Shown here: in pieces, positions 25,561-33,493 of the stretch | Layout: every line of letters starts with the position of its first letter | How positions within the stretch are numbered: the first letter of the stretch is position 1 | Assembly: GCA_016874935.1 (NCBI GenBank) | Contig: VGSS01000013.1 | Span: 1 to 40,352 of the forward strand | DNA length: 40,352 nt | Source: Deltaproteobacteria bacterium | GTDB taxonomy: Bacteria; Desulfobacterota; BSN033; UBA1163 | Direction of reading: 5' to 3' | Notes under the pieces: generated by a model | Told to the model about the DNA's origin: nothing | Database searches by the model: none | What the model saw: the letters and a program-made list of their open reading frames with translations, nothing else | Translations under genes and position numbers: made by a program

Positions 25561-26903
25561 TGAAAATTGCCCTAATCATCCCCAGATGGCCCAAAGATAG
25601 TTTCTGGGATGTGATCGCCTTTAAATTTCCCCTTCTCTCCACCTCCCTCCTTGCCGGCCTGACCCCTTCCCGGCACGAGATAAGCATCATCGATGAGAGC
25701 ATTTCTGAAATTGATTTCGACCAGAAAGTCGATCTTGTTGCCATCACCGCCATTACTCCCCTGGCACCGAGGGGATATGAGATCGCGGATCAATTCCGGC
25801 AGAGAGGGAAGAAGGTCGTGATCGGAGGGATTCATGCCTCATGGCTTCCCGAAGAGGCCAAAAACCATTCGGATGGCGTGGCGATTGGAGAAGCGGATGA
25901 GACCTGGGCAGAGATTTTGGAGGAAGCCGAAGCAGGAAGGCTGAAGCCTTTTTACCGGCAGAAGGAGAGGACAGATCTGAGCCGCCTTCCCATTCCCCGA
26001 AGGAGCCTCCTCCCACGAAAGGGCTACCTCTTTCACAACCTGATTCAGACCACAAGGGGCTGCCCTTATGACTGTGAGTTCTGTTCGGTGACCGCCCTTC
26101 ATGGAAGAACCTACCGGATGAGGCCGATCTCCGAAGTCGAAAAAGAGATTCGATCTCTTGAGCGATCAAAAGCCTATATCTTCTTTGTCGATGACAATAT
26201 CGTTGGAAACCTCTCTTATGCCAGAGAACTTCTGACCATGCTCTCCCATTACCGGTTGCGATGGGTGAGTCAGGGGCCGATTCATATTGCCGAGAATGAA
26301 GAGATCCTTTCCCTCATGGCGAAAGCCGGATGCCACGGACTCTTCATCGGTTTTGAGAGCCTTCGAGAAGAGAACCTCGACATGATGGGGAAAAGAATTA
26401 ATCGGGTTGAAATGTATGAGAAGGGAATCCAGAGACTTCACGATGCGGGCATTGGAGTCTACGGTTCCTTTGTCTTTGGATACGATTATGACGATGTTTC
26501 TGTCTTCGATGAGTTTCTGGAATTTGCCGATCGAAACAGGATCGAAGGGACTTTTCTTCCCATCCTTACCCCGTTTCCGGGAACGCGGATCTATCAGAGA
26601 TTAAAACAGGAGGGAAGACTTCTCACGGAGAACTGGTCGAAGTATGATATGGCAACGGTGGTCTTTCAGCCGAAGAGAATGACCGTGGAGGAGCTTCAGG
26701 AAGGGTTCTGGAAGGTGAACCGGTCTTTCTATTCCCTTTCTTCGATGGCGAAAAGAATTTTCAATCCCTTTCATCTCCGAAGAAGCCTGATCATCTTTGG
26801 CCCGATGAACCTGGGTCTCTGGCCCGCCGTCAAAAAAGCAGAGCGTTATTTTATTCATAAGAATAAGTTTAAAATGGAATCGTCTCATTTATGTAGAAAA
26901 TAG
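25560..26903 (+). CDS. B12-binding-domain radical SAM protein
   Basis: The 447-residue product has an N-terminal cobalamin-binding-like Rossmann domain (VDLVAITAITPLAPRGYEIA, KKVVIGGIHASWLPEEA) and a radical SAM barrel with the 4Fe-4S motif CPYDCEFC (Cys168, Cys172, Cys175), then FFVDDNIV and GLFIGFESL. This is the BchE/hopanoid-HpnP/HpnJ-like class (B12-rSAM), which methylates, cyclises or rearranges unactivated carbons. The lower cobalamin ligand motif DxHxxG is not obvious. Start at ATG 25560 overlaps the lipoprotein stop. Reaction unknown, probably tailoring of a lipid or polyene. Confidence 0.88.
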   Translation: MKIALIIPRWPKDSFWDVIAFKFPLLSTSLLAGLTPSRHEISIIDESISEIDFDQKVDLVAITAITPLAPRGYEIADQFRQRGKKVVIGGIHASWLPEEAKNHSDGVAIGEADETWAEILEEAEAGRLKPFYRQKERTDLSRLPIPRRSLLPRKGYLFHNLIQTTRGCPYDCEFCSVTALHGRTYRMRPISEVEKEIRSLERSKAYIFFVDDNIVGNLSYARELLTMLSHYRLRWVSQGPIHIAENEEILSLMAKAGCHGLFIGFESLREENLDMMGKRINRVEMYEKGIQRLHDAGIGVYGSFVFGYDYDDVSVFDEFLEFADRNRIEGTFLPILTPFPGTRIYQRLKQEGRLLTENWSKYDMATVVFQPKRMTVEELQEGFWKVNRSFYSLSSMAKRIFNPFHLRRSLIIFGPMNLGLWPAVKKAERYFIHKNKFKMESSHLCRK

Positions 26904-26909
26904 AGTCTC

Positions 26910-27035
26910 TGGGTTAAGGTCAGGGTAAGGATGCCGGTTTCGTAGTTGGGTTAGGGTAATGGGTTTTAAGTCATTAGCCATAACCTTTACCCTTTGACCA
27001 AACTGGCTTCCTAACCTTAACCCCAACCCAAAACC
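26910..27035. repeat. Phased quasi-palindrome (GGGTTA-type) after radical SAM gene
   Basis: The left arm (26911-26970) is rich in GGGTTAAGG and GGGTAA words. The right arm (26979-27034) is rich in the complementary CCTTAACCCC and TTTACCC words. Reverse-complementing the right arm gives GGTTAAGGTTAGG against GGTTAAGGTCAGG on the left, with later stretches (GCCNGTTT, GGGTAA) also matching. Confidence 0.75.
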
Positions 27036-27056
27036 GCAAAATGGTTGTCAAAACGG

Positions 27057-27476
27057 ATGAAAAGAGTCGGTTGGTCATCTCGCATTGTGTTGAGGTATAC
27101 ACTTTTCCAGATCCCCAGTCTGGTTTTGTTAGCCATGATCTTATGGGTGGTTCGACGTTATGTTGATCTCCCCCAATGGTTTTTCTGGGGCTTTATGCTT
27201 TTGTGGGTGGTCAAAGATGCCGTTCTTTTTCCATTTGTCTGGCGGGCCTACGACCGGAGCCAGGAAAGGAGCTTGCAAAAAATGATAGGCAAAAAAGGCG
27301 TTGCTAAAGAACGATTAGACCCGTCAGGGTATATTCAGGTTCATGGCGAACTCTGGAAAGCCGAATTGATGGAGGGAGCCCCTCCGGTAGAAGAGGGAGA
27401 GCCCGTGCGGGTTGAGGGAATCCGTGGCCGTGTCTTGCTTGTGCGGGGAGAAAGTAAGGGTTCCGAAAAGGATTAA
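27057..27476 (+). CDS. NfeD-like membrane protein
   Basis: Two N-terminal membrane helices (YTLFQIPSLVLLAMILWVV and FFWGFMLLWVVKDAVLFPF) are followed by a soluble OB-fold-like domain (GKKGVAKERLDPSGYIQVHG, then EEGEPVRVEGIRGRVLLV), which is the NfeD C-terminal signature. NfeD proteins usually partner stomatin/SPFH proteins or membrane proteases. None is adjacent here; LemA is. ATG 27057 is chosen; TTG 27045 would add four residues and neither has a clear ribosome site. Length 139. Confidence 0.75.
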   Translation: MKRVGWSSRIVLRYTLFQIPSLVLLAMILWVVRRYVDLPQWFFWGFMLLWVVKDAVLFPFVWRAYDRSQERSLQKMIGKKGVAKERLDPSGYIQVHGELWKAELMEGAPPVEEGEPVRVEGIRGRVLLVRGESKGSEKD

Positions 27477-27543
27477 AAAAAATGCTTGAAAATAATTTAT
27501 AAATTCAATACGCTTCACTTCAATCTCAAAAAGGAGGGGAAAA

Positions 27544-28101
27544 ATGACCTGGATCATCATTCTCATCATCCTTGCCATTCTTGTCATCGCTGTGGTCACC
27601 ATTTACAACAAGCTCATCCGGCTCAGGAATACGGTCAAATCTTCGTGGTCGGACATCGATGTTCAGTGTAAAAAACGATTCGACCTTGTGCCCAATCTGG
27701 TCGAGACGGTCAAGGGTTACGCCTCCCATGAAAAGACCGTCTTTGAAAAAGTCACACAGGCAAGAGCAATGGCCATGCAGGCAAGCTCTCCCGCAGAGAT
27801 GGCAAAAGCAGAGAACATGATCAGGGATACGCTGAAGAGCCTGTTTGCGGTTGCCGAGGCTTATCCTGAACTGAAGGCCAATGCCAATTTTATGCAGCTT
27901 CAGAACCAGTTGCAGGAATTAGAGAGCAGTATCGAGCATGCGAGAAGATATTATAATGCCGTGGTGCGGGATTTTAACATTCTGATTGAATCGTTTCCAT
28001 CAAATCTTATAGCCTCGTCATTCAATTTCAAACAGGCTGAATTATTCCAGCTTGAAGCCCCTGAGACGGAAAGGAAACCAGTGAAGGTGAGTTTCTCTTA
28101 A
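27544..28101 (+). CDS. LemA family protein
   Basis: One N-terminal membrane helix (WIIILIILAILVIAVVTIY) leads into the LemA helical domain: NKLIRLRNTVKSSWSDIDV, KKRFDLVPNLVETVKGY, EHARRYYNAVVRDFN, with the family ending LIASSFNFKQAELFQLE. AAAAAGGAGG precedes the ATG. LemA genes often lie beside TPM or DUF2207 genes, as here, and the set is thought to act in envelope stress or assembly, though its biochemistry is unclear. Confidence 0.95.
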   Translation: MTWIIILIILAILVIAVVTIYNKLIRLRNTVKSSWSDIDVQCKKRFDLVPNLVETVKGYASHEKTVFEKVTQARAMAMQASSPAEMAKAENMIRDTLKSLFAVAEAYPELKANANFMQLQNQLQELESSIEHARRYYNAVVRDFNILIESFPSNLIASSFNFKQAELFQLEAPETERKPVKVSFS

Positions 28102-28132
28102 TTTCGGAATTCGGATTGCGGAATGCGGAATC
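28102..28132. repeat. Single-arm 7-nt-phased repeat after lemA
   Basis: Degenerate heptamers ATTCGGA, TTGCGGA and ATGCGGA run in phase right after the LemA stop. The unit resembles the AATGCGG unit at 19.2 kb. No complementary arm of equal length follows directly. Confidence 0.6.
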
Positions 28133-28308
28133 ACCCCCTCCCCAGCCCTCCCCCATCAGGAGGCTGTGTCATAATTCCGTTCATGGTTCGAGAACCTCAC
28201 CACGAACGGAATACGGGATGTTAAAAATCAATCACTTAACCGTTCGTCCTGAGCCTGTCGAAGGGCAAATGGCTGATTACGACACAGTCTCCAGAGGGGG
28301 TGGGAGGG
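28132..28308. repeat. Composite nested repeat: C5/G5 arms enclosing a REP-like core
   Basis: Outer arms CACCCCCTC (28132-28140) and GAGGGGGTG pair, and next to them GGAGGCTGTGTCATAAT pairs with ATTACGACACAGTCTCC. Inside lie the hairpin ATTCCGTTC...GAACGGAAT and a CCTGAGCCTGTCGAAGG REP unit. The 17-nt inner arm recurs in the 12.0-kb repeat loop. Confidence 0.7.
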
Positions 28309-28328
28309 AATAAAGTGAGGAGAGAAAG

Positions 28329-30083
28329 ATGAAAGTGTTTCATAAATTGTTTATTTTTATTATTCTCATCCTCAGCATTAACCTCATCCTCTTCACCGCT
28401 CCTGTCTCTGCTCAATATTTCACCATCACGAAATTCCACTCGGACATCACCATTCAGAAAGATTCGTCTTTTATTGTTCACGAGACGATTGAGGTGAAGT
28501 TCCATAGGCCCAGGCATGGGATTTACCGGGAAATTCCTTTCAAATACAGGGATGAATTCGGCAAGAGGATCACCACGCCTGCCACCATCCTGTCAGTGAA
28601 GGATGGGTCCGGAAAGCCTTGGAAATATCAGGTCAAGAAAGCAGGATCTCTGATCAATATCAGAATCGGTGATCCCAAACGGTTTGTCTCCGGAAACCAG
28701 ACCTATGTGATCACCTACGAAGTGGAGAATGCGATCCTCTTCCTCAACGACCACGATGAGCTCTACTGGAATGTGACCGGAAATTACTGGAAGGCGGATA
28801 TCTCCAACGCCTCCGCAGATGTATCGCTGGCCACAAAAGAGAAGAGCAAGAATTTATGGGCCACTGGATTCACAGGGACCTACGGTTCCAAGGCCTCTGA
28901 GTGTGAACATGAAGCCTATGATAATAGGGGAAAATTTATCACCAGGAAGAGTCTTGCTCCGGGCGAGGGCCTGACCCTTGCCTTTGGATGGGATAAAGGG
29001 CTTGTCTCACCGCCTCCTTCATGGAAAAAATTTCTATGGATGATCAACCTGCAAGAGAATTGGGTATTTTTATTTCCCATCGCCTCATTCCTCTTTATGC
29101 TCAATCTCTGGTATCGAAAGGGAAGGGACCCAAGAGTGAAAGAGGCTGTCACCGTCACCTATGAACCCCCTAAGATTGAAAACCGTTTCCTCACTCCCGC
29201 AGAGGTGGGAACTCTGCTTGACGAAAAACTGGACCCCAGAGATATCACCTCGACGATGGTAGGCCTTGCGGTCAAGGGATATATCCAAATTGAGGAGGTT
29301 AAAAAGGAGGGGTTGATTTTTGACAGGGCGGATTACTATCTCAAAAAGGTGAAAGAGCCTGACGGGACTTTCAGCTCTTTTGAGACGGAACTGATGAGCC
29401 GCCTCTTCTCCTTTGCCCCGGCTCGCCTCTCTGTCTCAAGTTTGAAGAATAAATTTTATAAGGATTTGAATCCCCTGAAGAAGACCCTCTATGGGGAGCT
29501 CGTCAAAAATAAATATTTTCTCATTAACCCTGAGAAGGTGAGGAATCTCTATTTCCTGACGGGGTTTCTCGTCATCGTATTTGGCGGCTTTGTGCTTGCC
29601 TTTCTCTTTCCTTTTTCCATGTGGAAGGGATTTATCGCAAGCGGATTGACCGGCCTTCCCATCCTTTTCTTCGGCAGGCATATGCCTGCCAAGACAAAGG
29701 TAGGAACCCTGGCCTATATGGCGATATTAGGGTTTCAGGAATTTATGAGTCGTGCAGAGAAAGATAGACTTGAACGAATGGGAGGTAAAGATCTCTTTTC
29801 TAAATTTTTACCCTATGCCATTGCCCTCGATGTGGCGGATAACTGGGCAGAGGCATTCGAGGGGATTTACCAGGAACCGCCCAACTGGTATGTGTCTCCG
29901 GGAGGGTTCAGGACATTCCATCCCATTGGCTTTACGCGTTCCATTCACACCGTGACCTCAAGCCTCGGTGCTGCCATGTTCTCCGCACCGAGAGGAAGCG
30001 GCGGTGGCGGAGGAGGCGGAGGATTTGGAGGAGGAGGTTCCTCCGGAGGCGGCTTCGGAGGAGGTGGCGGCGGAAGCTGGTAA
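28329..30083 (+). CDS. DUF2207 domain membrane protein
   Basis: The 584-residue product has a signal peptide (MKVFHKLFIFIILILSINLI...VSAQ), then an exported DUF2207 beta domain (IQKDSSFIVHETIEVKF, HGIYREIPFKY), a membrane segment near 237-255 (WVFLFPIASFLFML), a cytosolic stretch (LTPAEVGTLLDEKLDPRDI), two more membrane segments near 400-440, and a Gly-rich tail (GGGGGGGGFGGGG...GSW). This is the YciQ-like architecture; function unknown. It follows lemA after 227 nt of repeats, a common pairing. Confidence 0.9.
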   Translation: MKVFHKLFIFIILILSINLILFTAPVSAQYFTITKFHSDITIQKDSSFIVHETIEVKFHRPRHGIYREIPFKYRDEFGKRITTPATILSVKDGSGKPWKYQVKKAGSLINIRIGDPKRFVSGNQTYVITYEVENAILFLNDHDELYWNVTGNYWKADISNASADVSLATKEKSKNLWATGFTGTYGSKASECEHEAYDNRGKFITRKSLAPGEGLTLAFGWDKGLVSPPPSWKKFLWMINLQENWVFLFPIASFLFMLNLWYRKGRDPRVKEAVTVTYEPPKIENRFLTPAEVGTLLDEKLDPRDITSTMVGLAVKGYIQIEEVKKEGLIFDRADYYLKKVKEPDGTFSSFETELMSRLFSFAPARLSVSSLKNKFYKDLNPLKKTLYGELVKNKYFLINPEKVRNLYFLTGFLVIVFGGFVLAFLFPFSMWKGFIASGLTGLPILFFGRHMPAKTKVGTLAYMAILGFQEFMSRAEKDRLERMGGKDLFSKFLPYAIALDVADNWAEAFEGIYQEPPNWYVSPGGFRTFHPIGFTRSIHTVTSSLGAAMFSAPRGSGGGGGGGGFGGGGSSGGGFGGGGGGSW

Positions 30084-30122
30084 AACTGTCTCCCCTCACA
30101 TAATTCTACCTGGTGTTTTCCC

Positions 30123-30151
30123 TTGACTTATCTTTTTTTATTTGTTAATTT
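30123..30151 (+). promoter_or_regulatory. Possible promoter for deoxyhypusine-synthase-like gene
   Basis: TTGACT (30123-30128), 17-nt T-rich spacer, TAATTT (30146-30151). The start codon lies about 38 nt downstream. Confidence 0.35.
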
Positions 30152-30188
30152 CCGCAGCAATCTTTCATCCCCACAGGGTGTTTAAGCG

Positions 30189-31238
30189 ATGAAAAAAACA
30201 GGGAAATCGGCCTTTCTCCACCATCCCGTTCGCTCTCTCGATATGAAAAAGACGCAGAGTCTTTACGATCTGATCCAGGCCTTCCAGCATACCTCTTTCC
30301 AGAGCCGGAATCTTTTCAAATGTTTTGAGGTGTTTCGTAAGATGTTGAGCGATCCCGCCTGCATCATCTTTATGGGGTTGTCAGGAGCGATGATTCCTGG
30401 CGGAATGCGGCAGGTCATCCGCGATATGATCGAGATGAAGCTGATCGATGTCCTCGTCTCCACGGGCGCCAACATCTTCCACGACCTCTTTGAGAGCTTC
30501 GGATATCGGCATTATATCGGATCAGTGGAGGGGGATGATGATGCCCTGCGAAGGCACCGGATCGTGCGGGTCTATGATGCCTTGATGGATGATCACGAGA
30601 TTAATCAAGTCATTAACCTCCTCTCCGAGGTTCCAGAAGAGGTGGGGGAGAAGGTCGTCTCGTCAAGGCGCTATCTGGAGGTTTTGGGTAATTGCCTCAA
30701 AGATGACAAATCGATCCTGAAGACAGCCTCCCGGTGCGGCGTTCCCGTCTTTATTCCCGCGCTCAGTGACAGTTCCATCGGCATCGGACTGACCTTTCTC
30801 CATGCCCGGAAGAAGAATTCTTCCGAAGGGCTGATCCTCGACCAGATCCGGGACAGCTTTGAAATTGCCCAGCTGAAAAGAATGGCTAAGACCACCGGAG
30901 CGATCTATGTGGGAGGAGGCGTTCCGAAGAATTATATTCAGCAATTAGGACCTGTGAGCGAACTCCTTTTCAAGAAGGAAAGCGGCCACCGGTTTGCCTT
31001 TCAGGTGACCACGGATGACCCCAAATGGGGCGGCCTCTCAGGCTGCACCTTTGAGGAGGCAAAGTCCTGGGGAAAGATTGAGAAAGAATCGGCCTATGCC
31101 GCCGTCTATATGGACGCCACAGTCGCCCTTCCCCTTCTGGTCGGGGCAGTTTTTCAAGAGGGAAAGATCTGCCAAAAGAGAAAGAGACGCCAGTTTTTAT
31201 GGGAAGGGGACCGCTTAAAGAACATCAAATTTGTCTAA
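30189..31238 (+). CDS. Deoxyhypusine-synthase-like protein
   Basis: The 349-residue product has the deoxyhypusine synthase fold: FMGLSGAMIPGGMR near 61, STGANIFHDLFE near 91, IYVGGGVPKNYI near 239, and SWGKIEKESAYAAVYMDAT with Lys296, the position of the catalytic imine-forming lysine in the eukaryotic enzyme. Bacteria have no eIF5A, so it cannot make hypusine. Bacterial homologues are thought to transfer aminobutyl groups to small polyamines (homospermidine-type products) or unknown acceptors. No polyamine gene lies next to it. Functional call is by fold only. Confidence 0.85.
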   Translation: MKKTGKSAFLHHPVRSLDMKKTQSLYDLIQAFQHTSFQSRNLFKCFEVFRKMLSDPACIIFMGLSGAMIPGGMRQVIRDMIEMKLIDVLVSTGANIFHDLFESFGYRHYIGSVEGDDDALRRHRIVRVYDALMDDHEINQVINLLSEVPEEVGEKVVSSRRYLEVLGNCLKDDKSILKTASRCGVPVFIPALSDSSIGIGLTFLHARKKNSSEGLILDQIRDSFEIAQLKRMAKTTGAIYVGGGVPKNYIQQLGPVSELLFKKESGHRFAFQVTTDDPKWGGLSGCTFEEAKSWGKIEKESAYAAVYMDATVALPLLVGAVFQEGKICQKRKRRQFLWEGDRLKNIKFV

Positions 31239-31291
31239 TCCTCTTTTTTTCTGCTTAAGATCCTCATTTTATTAGCTGCTTTTTCCTATTA

Positions 31292-31390
31292 GGATTCAAG
31301 GGGTCAAGGGGCCAAGGGTTCCAGTAAGAAATTAAATAAAAATTTTTTAAAATCACTTGAATCCTTGAACCCTCGACCTCTTGGACCTTT
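31292..31390. repeat. 8-nt-phased quasi-palindrome (TCAAGGGG-type)
   Basis: The left arm has GATTCAAG, GGGTCAAG units in 8-nt phase. The right arm has TCCTTGAA and CCCTCGAC units, broadly complementary, with an AT-rich centre. Confidence 0.7.
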
Positions 31391-31406
31391 CTCTTCAGAA
31401 AAGGGC

Positions 31407-31434
31407 TTGAAAATAGGCCAACAAGGGTTATATT
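31407..31434 (+). promoter_or_regulatory. Strong promoter for leader RNA / ClpX-like operon
   Basis: TTGAAA (31407-31412), 16-nt spacer, TATATT (31429-31434); each hexamer matches 5/6. The expected start, about 31441, coincides with the first base of the long leader helix. The CTTGAAA context also resembles a heat-shock -35, but no matching heat-shock -10 is evident. Confidence 0.6.
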
Positions 31435-31438
31435 ATAT

Positions 31439-31663
31439 CTAAATTGAGCGATTCACCCTATTTCACAAAGGAGGCAGGGATGCCTCAAACCCTTTTAGAA
31501 TGCGATACGTTGAAAGTTTGGGCAATTGACCATAAGCTTTCACCAAACAGGTGATCATTGAACTATCCCCATGGTTGATTCAACCCATCAAAGGTGATCG
31601 CTCTAAAAGGCTTTTCGGCCTCCCCACCCCCCTTGTGAAGGGTGAAAAAATCGCTCAATTTAG
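31439..31663 (+). ncRNA. Highly structured leader or small RNA (unclassified)
   Basis: Nested helices close the whole segment. CTAAATTGAGCGATT (31439-31453) pairs perfectly with 31649-31663. CACCC (31454-31458) pairs with 31640-31644, and TTCACAA (31462-31468) with 31633-31639. GGAGGC (31470-31475) pairs with 31618-31623. CCTTTTAGA plus GCGAT (31491-31506) pairs with 31597-31610. Inside, TGAAAG/CTTTCA and TTTGG/CCAAA are crossing pairs (31511-31547), a possible pseudoknot. I recognise no RNA family. It could be a 5' leader of the ClpX-like gene, a free small RNA, or a palindromic mobile element. Confidence 0.55.
31480..31554 (+). CDS. Small leader ORF with buried ribosome site
   Basis: ATG 31480 lies 5 nt after a textbook AAAGGAGG (31467-31474) and opens a 24-codon frame (MPQTLLECDTLK, then VWAIDHKLSPNR) ending at TGA 31552-31554. 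The GGAGG is paired with CCTCC at 31619-31623 in the folded leader, while the ATG is in an internal loop. That geometry suggests regulated translation. The peptide has no recognisable family, and the frame could be accidental; the strong ribosome site is the main support. Confidence 0.4.
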   Translation: MPQTLLECDTLKVWAIDHKLSPNR

Positions 31664-31705
31664 GTTATACTTATAACTTGCGAAAAGAAAAGGAGTTTGG
31701 TGTTC

Positions 31706-33493
31706 ATGAAAGATTCCGATTCAAAGATTCCGGACCAGAAGGAATTAGAGAAGGAGCTCAACGAGTATTTAGGGAAGAAGTATGGAGACCGAATCCGGCT
31801 GGTGGTTCCCATGCTCTTTCCCAAGCCCCAGGCCGAAGAGGTCTCGAAGGATGAGAAAGAGGCCGGTGAGAAGAAGAAAAAGATCCAGTTTGATCTGAAG
31901 CCCGAGGAATTGGAAGCCTTTCTCAACGACTATATCATCCGGCAGGAAGAGGCAAAGGAAATCCTGGCCACCAAGATCTGCACCCACTTCAAACGGATCA
32001 AGTTCACTGAGATCACGCAGGGAAAAACACGGTATGAAGGGGTGGGCCATATTAAGAACAATATCCTGATGGTCGGGCCCACCGGCGTGGGCAAGACCTA
32101 TCTGATCAAATTGATCGCAAAGAAGATCGGCGTTCCTTTTGTCAAGGGGGATGCGACGAAGTTCAGTGAGACCGGTTATGTGGGAGGGGATGTCGAGGAT
32201 CTCGTCCGGGATCTTGTTTATGAGGCCGATGGAGACATGGAGATGGCTCAGTATGGGATCATTTATATCGATGAGATCGACAAGATCGCCTCGTCCAACC
32301 ATACCATCGGCCCGGATGTCTCAAGGACAGGGGTCCAGCGGGCGCTCCTGAAACCGATGGAAGAGACAGAGGTGGACCTCAAGGTTCCCCATGACCCCAT
32401 CTCCCAGCTGGAGGCCATCGAACATTACCGGAGAACCGGAAAAAAGGAGAAGCGGACGATCAATACGAAACATATCCTCTTTATCATGAGCGGAGCCTTC
32501 AACGGCCTGGAAGAGATGGTGAAGAAACGGCTCAACCGGGAGGGGATCGGTTTCGGGGCCGAGATCCGTTCCAAGGATGAAAGAGCCGAATATCTAAAAC
32601 AGGTGAAGGCTGAGGACCTCATCGCCTTTGGGTTTGAATCGGAATTCATCGGAAGGCTTCCGGTAACCGCCATCTTTGAGAGACTTGAAATTGAGGATCT
32701 TTATGCGATCCTCAAGAATCCCAATAATCCCATCATTCTGGGGAAGAAGAAGGATTTCAAATCCTATGGAATCAACATCCAGTTTGAGGAGGATGCCCTT
32801 TACGAGTTAGCGGTGAGGGCTTATGAGGAAAAAACAGGAGCGAGGGGGCTGGTCAGCGCCGTGGAGAAAGTGCTCCTCAAATTTGAGAAACGACTTCCCT
32901 CAACCGATATTCGCCAATTCGTTGTCACCCGCGAAGTAGTCAAAAATCCGGAACAGGAGCTGGAACGATTGCTCCAGGATCCCATGCATCCCGATAGGCT
33001 GGCCAAGTTTGAGAAGCTTCTTTCACGGGAGAAGAGGGAGTTAAGGGAGTCGATCCTGAACAGGGAAGGGGAGTTTCGCAAACGTTACGGAATTGCCTTT
33101 CCGGAGAGCCGAATCGATCTGATCGCCCGCCGAATGGTCAATAAGGGTTACGATGTCAACACCGTTTTTGAAGAGGTGGTGGAGGTTCAGCGACAGGTCG
33201 AGGAGTTTGAGAAAGACTTCCAGCAGAGAAATGGAATCCGGCTCCAGTTTGACGGAGAAGCGGTCGATCGAATAACGGAAATGGCGCTCGAAGAAAATAT
33301 GAAGGGAGAGATGGTTTGCTTCCGTCTGTTAAAGGATTATGAGCACGGGATGAAACTGATCCGGGACAGAATGGGCCGGAAGGAGTTTGTGATTACGAAG
33401 GAAGCGATCGACGACCCGGAAGGATATCTCAATCGGGTCATCCAGGAGGTCTATAGCAGACGGTTCGATTTAGAGGCCGAGGGTAACGGATAA
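31706..33493 (+). CDS. ClpX-like AAA+ unfoldase without zinc domain, with duplicated C-terminal subdomain
   Basis: The 595-residue protein has the ClpX ATPase core: Walker A GPTGVGKT at 124-131, pore loop TGYVGGDVE near 156, Walker B IIYIDEID at 185-192, the ClpP-docking IGF loop (EGIGFGAEI) near 281, and sensor-2 TGARGL near 378. The N-terminal C4 zinc domain of ClpX is absent; residues 1-75 are charged and helical. After the normal small domain (about 356-423) comes a helical linker and a second small-domain-like block (about 512-579) that lacks the GARG arginine. Start ATG 31706 is 10 nt from AGGAG. The stop overlaps the J-protein ATG (TAATG). Confidence 0.88.
   Translation: MKDSDSKIPDQKELEKELNEYLGKKYGDRIRLVVPMLFPKPQAEEVSKDEKEAGEKKKKIQFDLKPEELEAFLNDYIIRQEEAKEILATKICTHFKRIKFTEITQGKTRYEGVGHIKNNILMVGPTGVGKTYLIKLIAKKIGVPFVKGDATKFSETGYVGGDVEDLVRDLVYEADGDMEMAQYGIIYIDEIDKIASSNHTIGPDVSRTGVQRALLKPMEETEVDLKVPHDPISQLEAIEHYRRTGKKEKRTINTKHILFIMSGAFNGLEEMVKKRLNREGIGFGAEIRSKDERAEYLKQVKAEDLIAFGFESEFIGRLPVTAIFERLEIEDLYAILKNPNNPIILGKKKDFKSYGINIQFEEDALYELAVRAYEEKTGARGLVSAVEKVLLKFEKRLPSTDIRQFVVTREVVKNPEQELERLLQDPMHPDRLAKFEKLLSREKRELRESILNREGEFRKRYGIAFPESRIDLIARRMVNKGYDVNTVFEEVVEVQRQVEEFEKDFQQRNGIRLQFDGEAVDRITEMALEENMKGEMVCFRLLKDYEHGMKLIRDRMGRKEFVITKEAIDDPEGYLNRVIQEVYSRRFDLEAEGNG

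Larger units (their letters stand above)
31239..31438. other. Gene-free interval: T-rich leader, quasi-palindrome and promoter
   Basis: The gap continues to 31705, and its right half is listed separately. Here it holds a T-rich tail after the previous gene, the 8-nt-phased element (31292-31390) and a promoter (31407-31434). No reading frame with a ribosome site was found. Confidence 0.6.

Noticed and set aside
31407-31430. Heat-shock (sigma-32) promoter for the ClpX-like operon
   Set aside because: CTTGAAA fits the -35, but no CCCCAT-like -10 at proper distance was found; the sigma-70 reading is better.
31439-31663. MITE-like interpretation (15-bp terminal inverted repeats)
   Set aside because: No matching target-site duplication is visible, and the helix continues inward far beyond a terminal repeat. 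The promoter start coincides with the helix base, so a structured transcript is the better reading, but the mobile-element option is not excluded.
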